A stretch of DNA of 64,000 nucleotides from Lantana camara (taxonomy: Eukaryota; Streptophyta; Magnoliopsida; Lamiales; Verbenaceae): assembly GCA_037501455.1 (NCBI GenBank), contig CM074865.1:39786501-39850500 (forward strand), read 5' to 3'. The position numbers and the translations under genes were made by a program. Within the stretch, counting starts at the first letter, position 1. Each line of letters starts with the position of its first letter. The notes beneath the pieces were generated by a model. The model was given only the letters and a program-made list of their open reading frames with translations. It made no database searches and was not told the origin of the DNA. Of the stretch, positions 25,110 to 37,526 are shown one piece after another.

Positions 25110-28100
25110 TGTGACACCCCGCTCGTCCGACGTGTAAGGTACGCCACGTTTCAACCTTTTAATGTGTTTAATTGTGTGATTTTATATTTTGCATGGCCCT
25201 ATTTTGAACTCTTTTGGAGTTTAGGGGGCTTGTTTGCAATTTTCTCTTTTAGGGGTTTTCCGGTCACTTCTCGTTCGGTTGAGATTTTGACCTCTTTGAC
25301 CCCTTCAGCGCGTCCGGGGCGGCGAAACGAGTCCGTAGACTCTAAGTTTGCCCAATTCGGATGTCGTTAGCTCGTTCGTTTGATCGTTTTTGCGTACGAG
25401 GACCCGAGATATATACCCCGGATCCTCGTTTTGCGTGCCAAAAGATCAGACCTCAGCCCAGCGTCATCTTCTCCAGCGAATGGCACTGTTCACACGCAGT
25501 GAAGGTGTGAAAACACACACATGCCCGTTCTCCCTCGTTTCTCGACGGAATTCGACGATCCAATAGTCCACGTTCATCAGCTCGACGAGCCCGTCACGAT
25601 GGTACAAGAATCGGAGGGTAAAACGCAGCGGTGGTGGCGCTACGGCACAGCAGCGGCGGCGCGGCTTAGAGCCGCCACTTCACCGCCCATTTGCGGCGGC
25701 TTCCGGCCACCCTCCGGCGACACGCGCCCCCAACCGTTGACGAGGAGTTCCCGGCGCAACCACCCGTCCCAGCGGCGTGACCAACGGCGGCCGGACGGCG
25801 CCGCACGCGCCGCCTGAAAGTCACGACGGGCGGCGCCGCCACTGTAGCGGCGCTTTCCGCCGCGTTCCGGCGACCCTTTCCGGCAAGAGGGGCCGGTTCC
25901 CTACCTTTTCCGGCCCCCTGATTCCATTTCCGGCCTCCTTTTTGGGCGAATCGCGGCGGAGATGGCCGAACCGGCGAGTGGCGCACCGGCGGCTTTTCGG
26001 CGGCGGATTTGGCCCTCTTCCGGTGGGTTTTTGGTGGTGGTTCCTTCACGGAAGTTGTTCAGAATATCGAAACGTAGCGGATGGCGTTGGCCCCAACCCG
26101 AGAACCGGCCGGCGGCGGCGAACCGGTGGCGGACCGGCCTGGACCGGCGGTCCGATTTTCCGGCGATCTTTCCGGCGATTTGACTTGGGGCTTTGGTAGG
26201 GCTCGTTACAAGCTTTCCAACGGTATGCCCGGATTTCATTTTCGTTGTGCGGTTTGCAGTTAATTTCAGTTTCCGTCGTTGGGATTTGGTTCGGTTTTTC
26301 TTCAACGAAGTCCCGTGTGTTTAGCTTTTTCTGAAATTGTTTGAGGGCTTTTATCTAGTAGGCCGAGGCGCTCGTTTCTGTCCTTCCGGGGATTTTTCCG
26401 ACCACCGGAGACGGTATTCCGGTGGCGGCCGGTGACTGTTCCGGCGGCTCCGGTAGCGACATTCCGGTGACCTTCGGACAGAAGGTTCCTTTCGTTGTGG
26501 TGAGTCCAACGCCACTTTCCGTTCGTCAATCGGATGTCCGGTTGATTTTATATGAATTTTTGAAGTGATTGTATTTACTTTTGTTAATTGTTTGTAATTG
26601 TCAATTAATTACTGTAAGCGTGAATTACGGATTGAATTGGGCTCCAATGTGTATGAAAACTTGTATGAATTATAATTTGATATATTTGGATAATTTGATT
26701 TGTAAATTGAACCCCCGACTTGTTGATTTTGCTACTTGGTTAGTCTAGAGGGGGTGTTTGCGTAATTTTTGAAAGTAGGAATTTGTTTAATTTGAATTAA
26801 TAGACCTTAGTAATGAACTTAGTTTGATTAGAATTTGACTTATTTGAACCTTGCTGATGTGATTGCATTTATTAAGTGTTTGAGCATATGCCGTGCGTCC
26901 CTATGTGGTTGTCTGCTTGAGTCTGAGTTCCGTGCTGTGTTTCTGTGTTCAGTTGGTACAGGTACACCCGGGGTGGTGACTTGAGGTCGTTCAGGTTCCG
27001 GGGTGGACCTTCTGCTTTGTATTTGGCTCCGTTAGGTGTAAGGTGAGGTTTTAGGATTTTTGTTTTAGTTAAAGCGACCTACAACCCTATATGCTCGTTT
27101 TCAAGCTCGCATGCGAATATATACTATATGTATATTAAATATGTGTCTTACGATATGTTATGAATTTTGTTAATTCGATTTGATATGAATTCTTCTGAAA
27201 TTATACGTATGGGCGTATATAAGCTTAAAATGTTTTGCAACGAGGCTATGCTCCAAACCGTGTGTCTTCATACCAGCTGCGGATTAGGATGACACGGAGA
27301 GGTACGTTTATAGCATATGCTAAGTTGCAAGGTATGGTATGCTCCGATAAGGTACGTAAGTATGATTTTGATACGATATGATAAGTTTGATATGTGGCGA
27401 GTTATGATATGATCTGTTCTGATATGCTCTGTTCTGTTGTGTTGGGCCCCAAGACGTGGGTAAGGGGGACCCGGGACGACCATGGGGTCGCCGGTTATTG
27501 ACCCCGTGCACGTTCTCATTTGAGATATTCACGTGCGACCTATGGAGGTTGGGGAGGCGTGGTATCTTGAGCCCTCGGTGGATAACCGGGGAAGGCACAA
27601 CGTGGATTAGCTACCCCGTGTGTTTTTGGTAATGGTAATGTGTAGTAAGGGTTTGATTCCCGAACTACTTCGCTGATGGGGAAGGATTGTTTTTGACTTA
27701 TGCTTTCCATTTGGATTTATGTTAAGAATTGAGGAGTTAGGTGGGAGACCCGTACTCGCCGGGTATATGATTATGATATGATATGTTGATTATGAAACGG
27801 GATAGGAGCTTTCGCTTTTGATATGTTACGAGGTTGTTCAGTCTGATATGATTTGGTTAAGGATAAAATTTGGTATGAGTATGCTCAGTTTGTTAAGTTA
27901 TGAATAAGATAAGATATGTATAGGTTTGGTTTGAAAATTGTGTAAGTTTGACTTGAAAATGGTTTTGGTATGCAAAACCCTATTCCCGGTTCATAATCTT
28001 TCTTTTGATACGTGCTTTGCTCTATATGTATATATGTGTTGGTGTGTGTTCAGCCCCCTCGCTCAGTCAGTGGACTGACCCTCGCCCCACCTTTGTTTCC

Positions 28101-28538
28101 AGTCTGCAGGTTCAGGTTCTTGGAGTTCGAGCTAGGTGGCTTTGAGTCCGTGTCTTTTGAGCCTGTATCCATTTGTTTAAGTTGAGAATCTCTGATCTGC
28201 ATCCGTTTATAATTATGTACATAGCATGTTCTGTACAGGATTATGTTTATGCTTTGATTATATGCATTTTCGGGACAGGTTAGGACAGGGCTTGGATTAG
28301 TTGAACCCGTTTCGGTATTTTGTTGATTAAAGTTTTTGGTAGTTCATATTTTGATTCGCTTCCGCGTACAGGTTTTTGCATATTTGTCTTGTACAGGGTT
28401 TAGGAACCGCCTAGCTTAGGTTGGATTTTCGTTTGTCACCCGTTCGCTGTGACTTGGTGCGTGTGCGGACGTTCCATTTCGTACCACGTGTCGGGTCATA
28501 GTGCGGGGGTGTGGTGCCCCACCGCTTGGGGTGCTACA
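25110..28538 (+). repeat. 3' LTR of element F
   Basis: 3429 bp, ending CTACA next to the CATGG duplication. The 109-bp excess over the 5' LTR is explained by the two segments described there. It includes the same GC-rich island at about 25600-26490. Confidence 0.93.
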
Positions 28539-28979
28539 CATGGAAGCAAGTTTCTCAGTAAGGGCAAGAAACTTGAGTCCATATTCATGGACACTTGAAC
28601 CTTCCCTCATTCTCAAGTGGAACAATTCCTTTGAAGTGTTATACCTTGTAACACGTTCATGAGGGCGGTAAAGTTGCTCTAAGTGGTCGTAAATCTCCCA
28701 AGCAAATTCCATGGCCTCATGTTGCCTTTGCAAGTCCGGAGACATGTTAGCCAACATAAGGCAACGGGCTTGGAGATTATCATCCTTCCACTTCTGAATC
28801 GCGTCCCGCTCAGCCCGAGTGGGAGCCTCCCCTTCGGGACTAGGCTCCCCTTCGAAGAGAACATAAGTTCTCTTCTCAGAATCTAAAATGATTTTTAGAT
28901 TCCTCAGCCAATAAGAATAGTTGGGACCAGTCAACTTGTTTGACTCGAGGATCGATACAAGAGGGTTTTTGGTTGCCAT
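28539..28979 (-). pseudogene. Copia E gag, N-terminal 147 codons
   Basis: Starts at ATG (28979, minus strand) with MATKNPLVSILESNKLTGPN, as in element D, and runs open to the target site of F. The pattern LTGPNYxxWLRNLKIIL is the usual N-terminal capsid region of Copia gag. An open frame continues into the LTR of F to 28416, but that tail is not gag. The remainder of gag-pol is at 15305-18789. Confidence 0.93.
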
Positions 28980-31197
28980 TTCAAAACACGTAGAGAATCA
29001 CAGAATCTACGACCTAAATGGTAAAACAGAGAACTAGTGAGCATGCTGAATTATAACGATATACAAAAGATAAGGTCTTTAATCTAATGTAGCTCCCACT
29101 GTTTTTCAAAGATCTATAATTCCCAAAGATCTAAGAGGAACACGTTTCCCAATGGGTACTAAGATCCTAGGCATTTTACCTCGAACCCACGACTCGCGGA
29201 CATTCTAAGTAAGAACCCTAGGTAGGTACAACTTACCAATTCTAACACCTTTAGAACTCTTAGTAATTGTTTTTGCATCACCTATCTTTCAATATGGACC
29301 CACGACTCGTGCAACATCCATATTTACTTAGGCGTTAAGCTAGACCCATCAATCATAAGATCATGACCAAAACTTAGTTTGAACGACCCACGACTCGCGG
29401 ACATCGCCCTTGCTAAAATTGACCACGAAATATTGATCATTTAAAATGATTAATTAGGTAACTAAGAACTAATAAGCTCCACTAGCTATCCCACGACTCG
29501 CGGACAATAACTAGCTTTACTTACTAAACTTAAAACCTATTGATGGAATGCTAGGAATTTAATTCAAAATTTGCATCTCGAATTAAACACCTATTTGTTC
29601 GAAATTAGCTTAATATTTAATGGGAATTTTTCGAATCAACCGGAGAGTTGTCCGGTTCGACCTCACCAACATATATGTTATCCAATTTTATTAGTCTTGA
29701 TTAATGCAAGTACACTTAAATGCATTTCAAACAAGCACATAAACAGATAACATGTCCTAACATGATACTAACATGTAATGATCATGGGTTCTACCTATCT
29801 TATGCGTGATATGTGGGAGCCACTCCACAATCACAAGTTCTAACAAACATGCCACATAAACATTTCAAATCACATAAGGGAAAGCAGTAACAAAATACGA
29901 GCCCTATCTCTATTACATTTAACAATTGAGATTCCCCTCCCTAACATTTTGAGGGGTCTTCACTTATGGCCTCCTTGTTACTTGAATGTGGTCCATCTTA
30001 CTCCATGGGTGCATTGTCTCCAAAATGAAAATAAAACCTCACCACCTATCTCTACTCTCAAATTACAATAGAAAGAAAAAGACATAAAGTAATAAGGCTC
30101 AATCTTCATATTGGCCTTAGACAATTACACGGGGCATACCCCGGCCTCAAAAACAGTAATATGGAAAGCCACATAATAAATCACATAACAGTACGCACAT
30201 AAGTGAGGCTCCAACCTCAATCGAAAAATGCAACTATAGGGCTCCAACCCCAATTTAAACCATCCATGTGCATAAATTAAAACCATACATAGATCTAAAC
30301 CCATGATCACCTAACATGCTTTTGCAAGAATTTAAATTTAACCAATAAATTAAAATTATCGCTTTAAGGTCTAATAGCTTAAAACACGACTTGATGCGAG
30401 TCTTATTTATAAAAGTTTTCAATAAATCCCAAATTACCAAAACAAATTAAATTCCAATTAATTTCTGAAAATTAATAATTTTATCAAAGATGTATTTTCC
30501 CAAAATATAAACCGCTTCAATTTCTCAAAAATCCCAATTTTAAGTTTTATTCAAAAATTAAAAATAAATATTCAAAAATAAAATTTTTAAAATTAAAATA
30601 AAAAATTGGGACTGGATTGTACGAAACACAAAAAGGGCCGGATCACGAAAACGGGGCCCTAGCGCGAAACGGGGCGCAGCGTCGCAAGCGCGCGCACGGC
30701 AGGCGCACAACGCCCGGCCAAGGCCAGGCGAGTGCGCGCGCGCCCTGCCTAGGCGCGCCCGGGAGGCTCCCGCACAGGCGTGCGGGAGGAGCTGGGCGGC
30801 TGGCCGGTCTGTCCCGGCCAGGCCTGGGCGGTGACGGGCGGGCGCGCCGGGAGGGCCTCCCGCACGGTTGCGGGAGGGTGGCGCGCGAAGCCCGCGCGTG
30901 ACGCCTTCGCGCGCGGGGTTTCGCGTGTTCGTCGTGATCCGGGTTTTCGTGTCGTGTTTTCGTTCAAAAGCAAAACCAATCCAAGAAATCCAAAAACAGT
31001 TTATACAGTTTCAAATCTAAAATTGTTTTTCAAAATTAAATTTTATAAAAACCAATTTTCAGAAACTTTCAGGAAAAAAATACAGTTTCGTAATTCAGGC
31101 TTTCTAAACCAATTACAAATACTCAATCGCATCAAGCCTAAGAATTTCTACCAAATTCAGTATAATTGAGGCGAATCAGAAACACGATTAACGAGGT
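28980..31197 (-). other. Leader of Copia E between PBS and gag
   Basis: About 2.2 kb without coding signal. Near gag, a 17-bp motif CCCACGACTCGCGGACA (plus strand) recurs at 29186, 29299 (one variant), 29387 and 29490. Nearer the PBS, 30640-30930 is a GC-rich block with hairpins at 30767-30788 and 30856-30877. The rest is AT-rich. Compared with D, the GC block is the most diverged part. Confidence 0.8.
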
Positions 31198-31210
31198 GGC
31201 TCTGATACCA
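31198..31210 (-). other. Primer binding site of Copia E
   Basis: On the minus strand this reads TGGTATCAGAGCC, two bases from the LTR edge at 31213. It is a Met-type primer site as in D and G. Confidence 0.9.
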
Positions 31211-31212
31211 CT

Positions 31213-33158
31213 TGTTGGAAAACACGAATCAGAAAGCAGCGGAATTTAAAAATTTTTTCCAACAAAAGGACCTTGAACTCGCAATCGTGTAACCAAATTC
31301 GTAAAGATAGAAAACTTACTTTTCTTTTATTCTTTCTTGAAGCGTTTCAAGCCACCCAAGAACGCTCTTCTCGCGGCTTGATCCCCTCTCCTTGGTAAAG
31401 CTCGAATCTTCAAACTTCTAACTTGAAGTCTCTAGAGAAAGTCCACCAACATGATCACAATCTAACTAGTAAGGATGCTAGTTCTCTAGTTAGTGTTTAG
31501 GCTTAACCTAGGGTTTAATTTAATCTTGGAGAAAGGAAGGTGTTCAACACATGAACCAAGAATTGTCTATTAGCTCCATAAGGAGCTCGAGCTCCCCTAT
31601 TTATAGGGAGAGGGTGCCGATCCAAATCCTTGTTGGGAAAGGATTTGGTTCCTCTCTCTCCTATTACTTGATCATCAAGTATTTTCCAACTTTGACTTTG
31701 AATTCTAATTCAAGTCAACTTTTAAGAGAGCTAAAAATATCCAAACTATTTTTGGATAATTTTATACTTTATTTATTATAAAATAAATAACTTATTTTTA
31801 TCTAATTAATTAATTCATAATTAATCAACTAGATTATTTTCTCCAAAATTAGACTTTCTTTTTAATTCAAAATTAAACCAAAGTCTATTAAATAATTAAC
31901 TAATTAATTATTTAATATATATATATATAATATATATATACACACGTGTGTGACACGTGTCATAGTGACACGTGTCACTCACGTGAGCCACACGTGTGAA
32001 TTCACACGTGTGGAACCCTCTTGGCCCGATTAACTCGTTTAATCATTTTCAAGCCTCAACTCATGTAACCAAGTTGTTGTGTGTGACCCTCTAGGTTCTC
32101 AATTCAATTAGCAGTGACCCCAATTAATTAATTCACTAATTAATTAATCAGTCCACAGATTAAACGACCATAGTCTAGCAACAGGTGTTTAACCCCTAGC
32201 TGAATTGGAATGTTCGGATTCGACAGAACCTTTAAGTCATTGATTCATGTGAGATACAATCCTCCTACTTACTATCTCTCAACCAAGATCTAGGGCAAGG
32301 GAATAATCAGAACCCTAATAATCCGGTCTTAAAGCTAAGTGCATTTCATATCCATTTGATCTCAATCCAAGAAACCCTTTTCTTGATGTCTTGATCTACT
32401 GCCTTGGCCAAGGACTCCATATGGCATATGAATGACTTACACAATAAGAGATCACCTTGCAAATGCAAGTGTAGGTCCTTTCTTGATTCTCATTCACTTT
32501 CATGAATCACTTGTGCAGCCCTAGCATAAGCCTTGAATCAGTTGTCTAAGGCGACACCCTTTAAAGCTTATACCAAAGACTACAGAGTTAACTCATAAAG
32601 TGACAAGGAACCTCAAGTCTAAGGATCAATTAATCACATCAATGACTCGTGAGATATTTCCTAATCTGGAAGTTTCCATTTCCTGAAATAGAAACTTCCT
32701 TTCCCATTTAGGAATGTTCTCACACGGGGCACCTCAGTGAACTTACTTATTAAAGTAAGCACCCTCATGTATCATGCACGTATCAACTATACACTTTGCA
32801 CCTCCATGAAACAAGGTGGTCCTTCTTAAGGGCGTGATCCCACAAGCAAGCCTTAGAGGAGTCAGGTTGATACTCCCACTGTCTGTAGGACTCATCGGCT
32901 TGGAGTATTTTACTAATCATGACTTATGTGATATAGGGCTCGTTCCATGAACCATTTCGCCCAAATGGTAGAGTCCTAAAGTCATCAGGATTAGGGGAGT
33001 TCTCATACATGCACAGCTAAAGTAAACGCATACCAAACAAGAGCATATAAAGAAGCGTTGCCTCAATTCGTTATTTCATTCAAAGATTGTCTGTGATTAC
33101 AATAAGGAAAAGCACAAAGCGGATATACAATCGGCTTTCTAGGGCACTATTCCTAACA
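31213..33158 (-). repeat. LTR of Copia E (5' in its own sense)
   Basis: 1946 bp, with the TATA box at 31597-31606 and six CACGTG motifs at 31941-32013. It ends at the ATGTA duplication. Confidence 0.95.
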
Positions 33159-33163
33159 ATGTA

Positions 33164-33886
33164 TGAGGACAAAAGATTTATGTGTGATAACGAATAATTC
33201 ATATTATGATAACACGAGGTGTTGGTTGGAAATTGAGCACGCCCACTCGCCGGGCTATAAAACCTTATGAGCGATTATGAATGAATATGAATGTCGTAAT
33301 CCCGTTGATGTTTTCTTTTGTTTTACCCACTTGGGAAATTCTTATCAAACTTCACACGGGATTAGGGCTTGCATGAATGTGTTTAAATTATGCGATATTA
33401 TATTCTATGCCTCGTTTTATACCCACCAGTCTCGTATAGACTGAACCCGGTTTGTTTTCAGTTGTTTTGTGTAGGTATAGGAGTGCTAGGTGGGAATGCA
33501 AGTCGTCTAGGTTTTGCATTGTTGTTTAGCACTTCTTTTCAGTCTCATACACTCATACTCTTATTGCTATTTTGTATATGATCATAGTATGGAGCATTAT
33601 GATTTTGTAGGCCGTGTGGCCTTGGATACTTGAAGGATTTTGTATATCTATTTTGGAGCTTGGTGGCTCATTATATATATTATATGTTGATCTTGCTTCC
33701 GCGTTTCATTATAACGCTGATTTTATATTGTCTTGAGTTTGAATGGTTTAAGGGTTAGTCCCGCTTAGCATAGCGTGTGTGTTGTGTCCCCGCTCGCCGT
33801 GGATTTGGCACGTGTATGGACTTCCATTTCATATACTGGTCGGGTCTCGGTGCAGGGGATGTAGTACCTTACGCTTGGGCGCTACA
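33164..33886 (+). repeat. 3' LTR of Gypsy A, right part
   Basis: Continues the LTR interrupted at 13350 and ends GCTACA. It matches the last part of the 5' LTR (about 3890-4609). Confidence 0.93.
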
Positions 33887-33891
33887 CTTAA

Positions 33892-35700
33892 GTCTCATCA
33901 AATAAACATATATGTATCTAGAGTAATGATGAAGTACCTAAACTTTCTCTTGCCTGCACATTCATAGGATTACATATCCATATGAACTGACACAAGCACC
34001 TTTATGGCTTAAATACCCTTTGTCTCAAAAAGGAACTTTCTTGGTCATTTTACTTTTCTAAACAGGATTCGCAGACTGACAACTGTCAAGTCGAAATGAC
34101 TCGACAATCAGTCTTTGGATCTTATTCGGATAAAAGTGACCAAGACGTTGATGCCACGTAGAAGTTTTTCCTCCTATATGGTAAGTCAAGCTTCTTAATG
34201 TTAAACTTAAATTAGGGTTTTCTTTGAGGTATAAAACACCATCTTTTATTGTGCCATAGTAAATAAACCTTTTATTTTTGTTTAATGATAAACCTTTATT
34301 CGAAAAAAACTGTTAAACCATTAGTTATCAAATAACTCATAGAAATTAAATTTCTGTTTATACGGCACGTGTAACATAAAACCCTATTGCCAAAATACAA
34401 TACTACAGTTCCTACTGCTACTACAATTACACTTGTACTTGAGCAGTAGTTGCATGTTAGCCGTTATTCAAACTTTTTGGTTAGTTTGAATCTTCGCAAC
34501 TAATTGCAAATATGATTAGTTGAGCACGAATCCATATTCCTGGAGTCTAGTGAATTTCCAACTAAACATACTTTCAACGAGTAAGATATCTTCATATCTT
34601 ATCTAAACGGCCTAGTAAACGGACAAACTAAGTATTTCGGATAATTTCCTTTCCAATACCCTTTACCACCGAAATATAAACACTTTTCCATTGTCGGATT
34701 TGGCTTTGTATTTCTGAACCTTAGATTGGGAACTTTTCTTTTTTGTTTTTCTTCCACTCACTGCCTTTTTTAGGCTGTGGATATTGATGTCTGATTTAAG
34801 AGAACCTTTCCCTTAGTCTATATCACCCTTTCTCCAAATCGAGGTCGTTCATTGGTTCAGGTTAGGTTTTCAAACTTTTAAAATTAATCTTGAACGTTCA
34901 AACGACTTAGGCAGAGAGTATAGGATCACCTCCTATCTGTTAAGATTGTTTCTTTAAGCACGGAGGCTTGCAATCTCGTTCAGATTAGTTATCATATTCA
35001 TAATATGATTCTGAATCGGTGACCCTTCAAACATCTTCATAACTAACAACCTTTCTTATTAGCTTGTACCTCTGTACGATTCTGTCCTCAAAAACATGTT
35101 CTTATCAGTGGGCATCTCATGCATCTGATGCTCAAGAACATCCAAAACAGATGTCAGGACATAAGACTAGACAGATCATCACACTTGATCCATTTGGAAT
35201 AAGCATCTTTCTAATCCTGACTGGTTGTAGTTTCCGGAATTTTCGGATAAGGTTCAGTGAGTACGTAAACTTTTGTGTCTCAACATAATGTCAAGATTCA
35301 TTTCTTAGTCACCATAGTTGAACCCTTACTCGCCTATTTCCTTAAAGTCATACCTAGTGGGCAAAGGGAGATCGTAATTGTAAAACTTAATTAACTAAAT
35401 AAATACAAGTTATCATTATGTATTCCACTTTCTTTTGCGTCTAACCAATAAATGAAATCCACGCAAGCATTTTGATTCACGCAATGGTGACTTAACTAAC
35501 TGCAGTTGACTCCCCGGAGGAGAGGTCGAAAACCGCTTAGAAAAGCAAGAACTATTCTTAATTAACATGTCATCTAGGTAACTCTTACCAAACAATGTCA
35601 ATCCACCACGTCAACCCTTGGTCTCTAAGTAAATGTAACAGAGCTCCGAAGGGAGGTTAATACATTACTTAGTCAAGTGTGCACCATTACCTAGAAGTCC
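33892..35700 (-). pseudogene. Copia element G, gag and integrase remnant
   Basis: Continues, on the minus strand, the element interrupted by A at 1043. Readable fragments: an integrase opening with YFIITLD then YMFI (33895-33945); a decayed HHCC zinc finger near 34066-34170; and a decayed CCHC knuckle at 34642-34690, reading KCLYFGGKGYWKGNYP, in which two cysteines are lost. Frame changes and stops are frequent. The gag part beyond 34800 is not clearly readable. This is a dead copy, older than A. Confidence 0.75.
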
Positions 35701-36497
35701 GTACGAGTAGGTCAAGACACTCCATGGAGGCGTGGTTGAGCTGACTTTCCCATATTTCATTCTATCCGTAGAAGTCTAATCTTGTATACAGTGAATATAT
35801 ACCCACCGAAGGGAGTAGTATACATCCACTATACTATAGACGGGTAATGGAGGCCATGAGAATCCAACTCTTTTCATCTCACTCCCACTTGAATTTTTAA
35901 AAGGTGTGGATTATCTTTTGATTATCTTATAATCACTTTTGGCGTCTTATTGTCGGAAGTGATTAATCTAATTAATACGCTCCCACTAGGATTACTAAAT
36001 CATATTTAAAATACCAATAATGTTTTAAGGTAATTTAATAACTATTTATTAATTAGGCCGAAAAATATTAGTTCAATTATGCACCGCGTCTAATCTCTAT
36101 TAAACAATATCATTTAATCACATTAAATAAATATGCATAATTGTAAGTAACATAATATCTTATATTATCATGATCATGCCATAAATTAAAGCAATTAAAC
36201 ATGCTTTCAAATAATTATCATATAATTATCATGCTTAAAATTAAATGGCACTTTAAGTAAATATGTTATAAATTATCACATAATTTAAATCATATTTACT
36301 GATTTGGCAATTAACCAGGAAGATTATTGAAATCGATTCCCAGAAAACCATTCCATGCAAATTCCCAGGAAACACTGGAGGGGTCACAAACGGTCCCATT
36401 TAAAAACCAGCCTCCTTTGACAGAATTCACGTGTACAGTAGCAGATTTAAAATTATGCATCGTATGCATCACATCAATACATATATATATCTAGAGC
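35701..36497 (-). other. Leader of Copia G
   Basis: AT-rich sequence between the gag remnant and the PBS. I see no gene or repeat in it. The boundary with gag is approximate. Confidence 0.5.
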
Positions 36498-36512
36498 ACG
36501 GCTCTGATACCA
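36498..36512 (-). other. Primer binding site of Copia G
   Basis: On the minus strand this reads TGGTATCAGAGCCGTG, five bases from the LTR edge. This fixes the orientation of element G. Confidence 0.85.
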
Positions 36513-37125
36513 GTTACTGGGATGTGGGCCCAAAACAGTAGCAATCCGGGACCACATTTAAAATTTTTTATTAATAATACAAGTATTAAAAATATTTCTA
36601 AAACATTTTAATACAAAGCGGAAGACTAGCTGGATCTACTCAAGTATATACATGTAATTGATAATAAATTTTAAATCACTTAAGCAAATAAATATCTAAC
36701 ATGCAATTAACACTTAAAAGCATATAATTTATCATGCTTAAAATAATATAACTATAAAATATTACCGTACTGCAAACATGGCTATCTAACGGTATTTTTC
36801 CAACTCCCGAAATCTCCTCTCGAGAAATTGATACCCGATCACCTCGTGAAACCGACAGAGCTTCCCTGTAATAACCCCAGAGAAACCATCGGAGTGTGGG
36901 CTCCGAAAGTATTTCTCTAAATACTTAGACAAAATAAACTTTAAACTAGAAAACCCTTTTCAGGGTTTAATCTCCCGAAATTAGGCGTTTTATATAAACA
37001 CCTAATTAAAATTAATTCCAAAATAAATCGGAATTAATTAGGAGAAAAGGGATATGGTTTCAAAGCCGAGAATTCAGCCAAAACGTCTCCCAAAGTTGTA
37101 AATGAAAAATGAAGGGCGAAGACCC

Positions 37126-37134
37126 CTATTTATG
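37126..37134 (-). promoter_or_regulatory. Probable TATA box, Copia G LTR
   Basis: On the minus strand this reads CATAAATAG followed by GGG, with the ACGT cluster beginning about 170 bp upstream in that sense. The inference is by motif and position only. Confidence 0.6.
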
Positions 37135-37300
37135 GGGGAAAACCGAGGGTAAAATGGTAATTTCACATCCCACTTACATAGCTAACTTGTATACGAAAAC
37201 CGAGGTCACTACATTGAAGGTCTCGTCGTCATGAGTCCAACGCCGTCGGCCGCTGCCCGGAATTCATCCTCATGCGCCTGCGCGCGCGGCCACAAGGTGG

Positions 37301-37526
37301 CACGTGTGTTGCACCTTCGGCTAGGGTTTGCTCATGACGTGGCCGATTCTGATTGGGCCACGTGTCCGGGTTAGTCCTGCCCGAATCCGATCCTATCCGA
37401 CGAACCGACCCTTCACGCCCACGTGGCTCGATCTCATTCGCACACGTGGCTTGCCACGTCGGTGCTGTGTCAGCGCCAACTGGGCCCCAACCTGCTGACG
37501 TGGCGTGACACGTCGGCTGCCACGTC
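37301..37526 (-). promoter_or_regulatory. Cluster of nine ACGT-core motifs, Copia G LTR
   Basis: CACGTG, GACGTGGC, CCACGTGG, CACGTGGC and CCACGTC variants recur in 226 bp. ACGTGGC matches the known abscisic-acid response element core. The block is GC-rich against an AT-rich LTR and lies upstream of the TATA box. Confidence 0.6.

Larger units (their letters stand above)
18790..28538 (+). mobile_element. Element F: non-autonomous large LTR retrotransposon (LARD-like)
   Basis: LTRs start TGTGACACCCC and end CTACA: 18790-22109 (3320 bp) and 25110-28538 (3429 bp). The flanks carry a perfect CATGG duplication (18785-18789, 28539-28543). A Met-type PBS follows the 5' LTR and a polypurine tract precedes the 3' LTR. 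The 3.0 kb interior has no gag, protease, RT or integrase on either strand. LTR termini, PBS and the PPT hairpin resemble the Gypsy elements here, so a Gypsy partner probably supplies the proteins. F is the innermost and therefore among the youngest insertions of the left block. Confidence 0.92.
13351..33158 (-). mobile_element. Copia element E, with nested element F
   Basis: Inserted in the 3' LTR of A with a perfect 5-bp duplication ATGTA (13346-13350 and 33159-33163). LTRs start TGTTGGAAAAC and end CCTAACA on the plus strand: 13351-15288 (1938 bp) and 31213-33158 (1946 bp). They differ by an 8-bp indel (AATAACTT region) and scattered substitutions. The element reads on the minus strand: its 5' LTR is the right-hand copy, followed by PBS, a long leader, gag-pol and PPT. 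Element F (18790-28538) splits gag-pol. Same family as D. A Tork/TAR-type lineage is possible but not established. Confidence 0.95.
1044..33886 (+). mobile_element. Gypsy element A (chromovirus-like), whole span with nested insertions
   Basis: Both LTRs start TGTAACGCCCC and end in ACA. The 5' LTR is 1044-4609, the interior 4610-9223, and the 3' LTR runs from 9224 to 33886 because a Mutator-like element and Copia E sit inside it. Subtracting those insertions leaves about 3.59 kb, matching the 3566 bp of the 5' LTR. Flanks are TTTAA (1039-1043) and CTTAA (33887-33891), a 5-bp target duplication with one mismatch. Domain order PR-RT-RH-IN with a chromodomain-like C terminus fits plant chromoviruses, probably the Tekay/Del group (inference). 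The interior is inactivated by many lesions. Confidence 0.92.

Noticed and set aside
29186..29215. tRNA or SINE internal promoter B box (GGTTCGAGG next to the first 17-bp motif)
   Set aside because: Only one of the four motif copies continues into the B-box-like text; there is no A box or tRNA fold.
30617..31169. 94-129 codon frames in the Copia leader GC block (also 59996-60536)
   Set aside because: Arg/Ala/Gly-rich low-complexity frames on both strands; the block differs between D and E without codon-like conservation.
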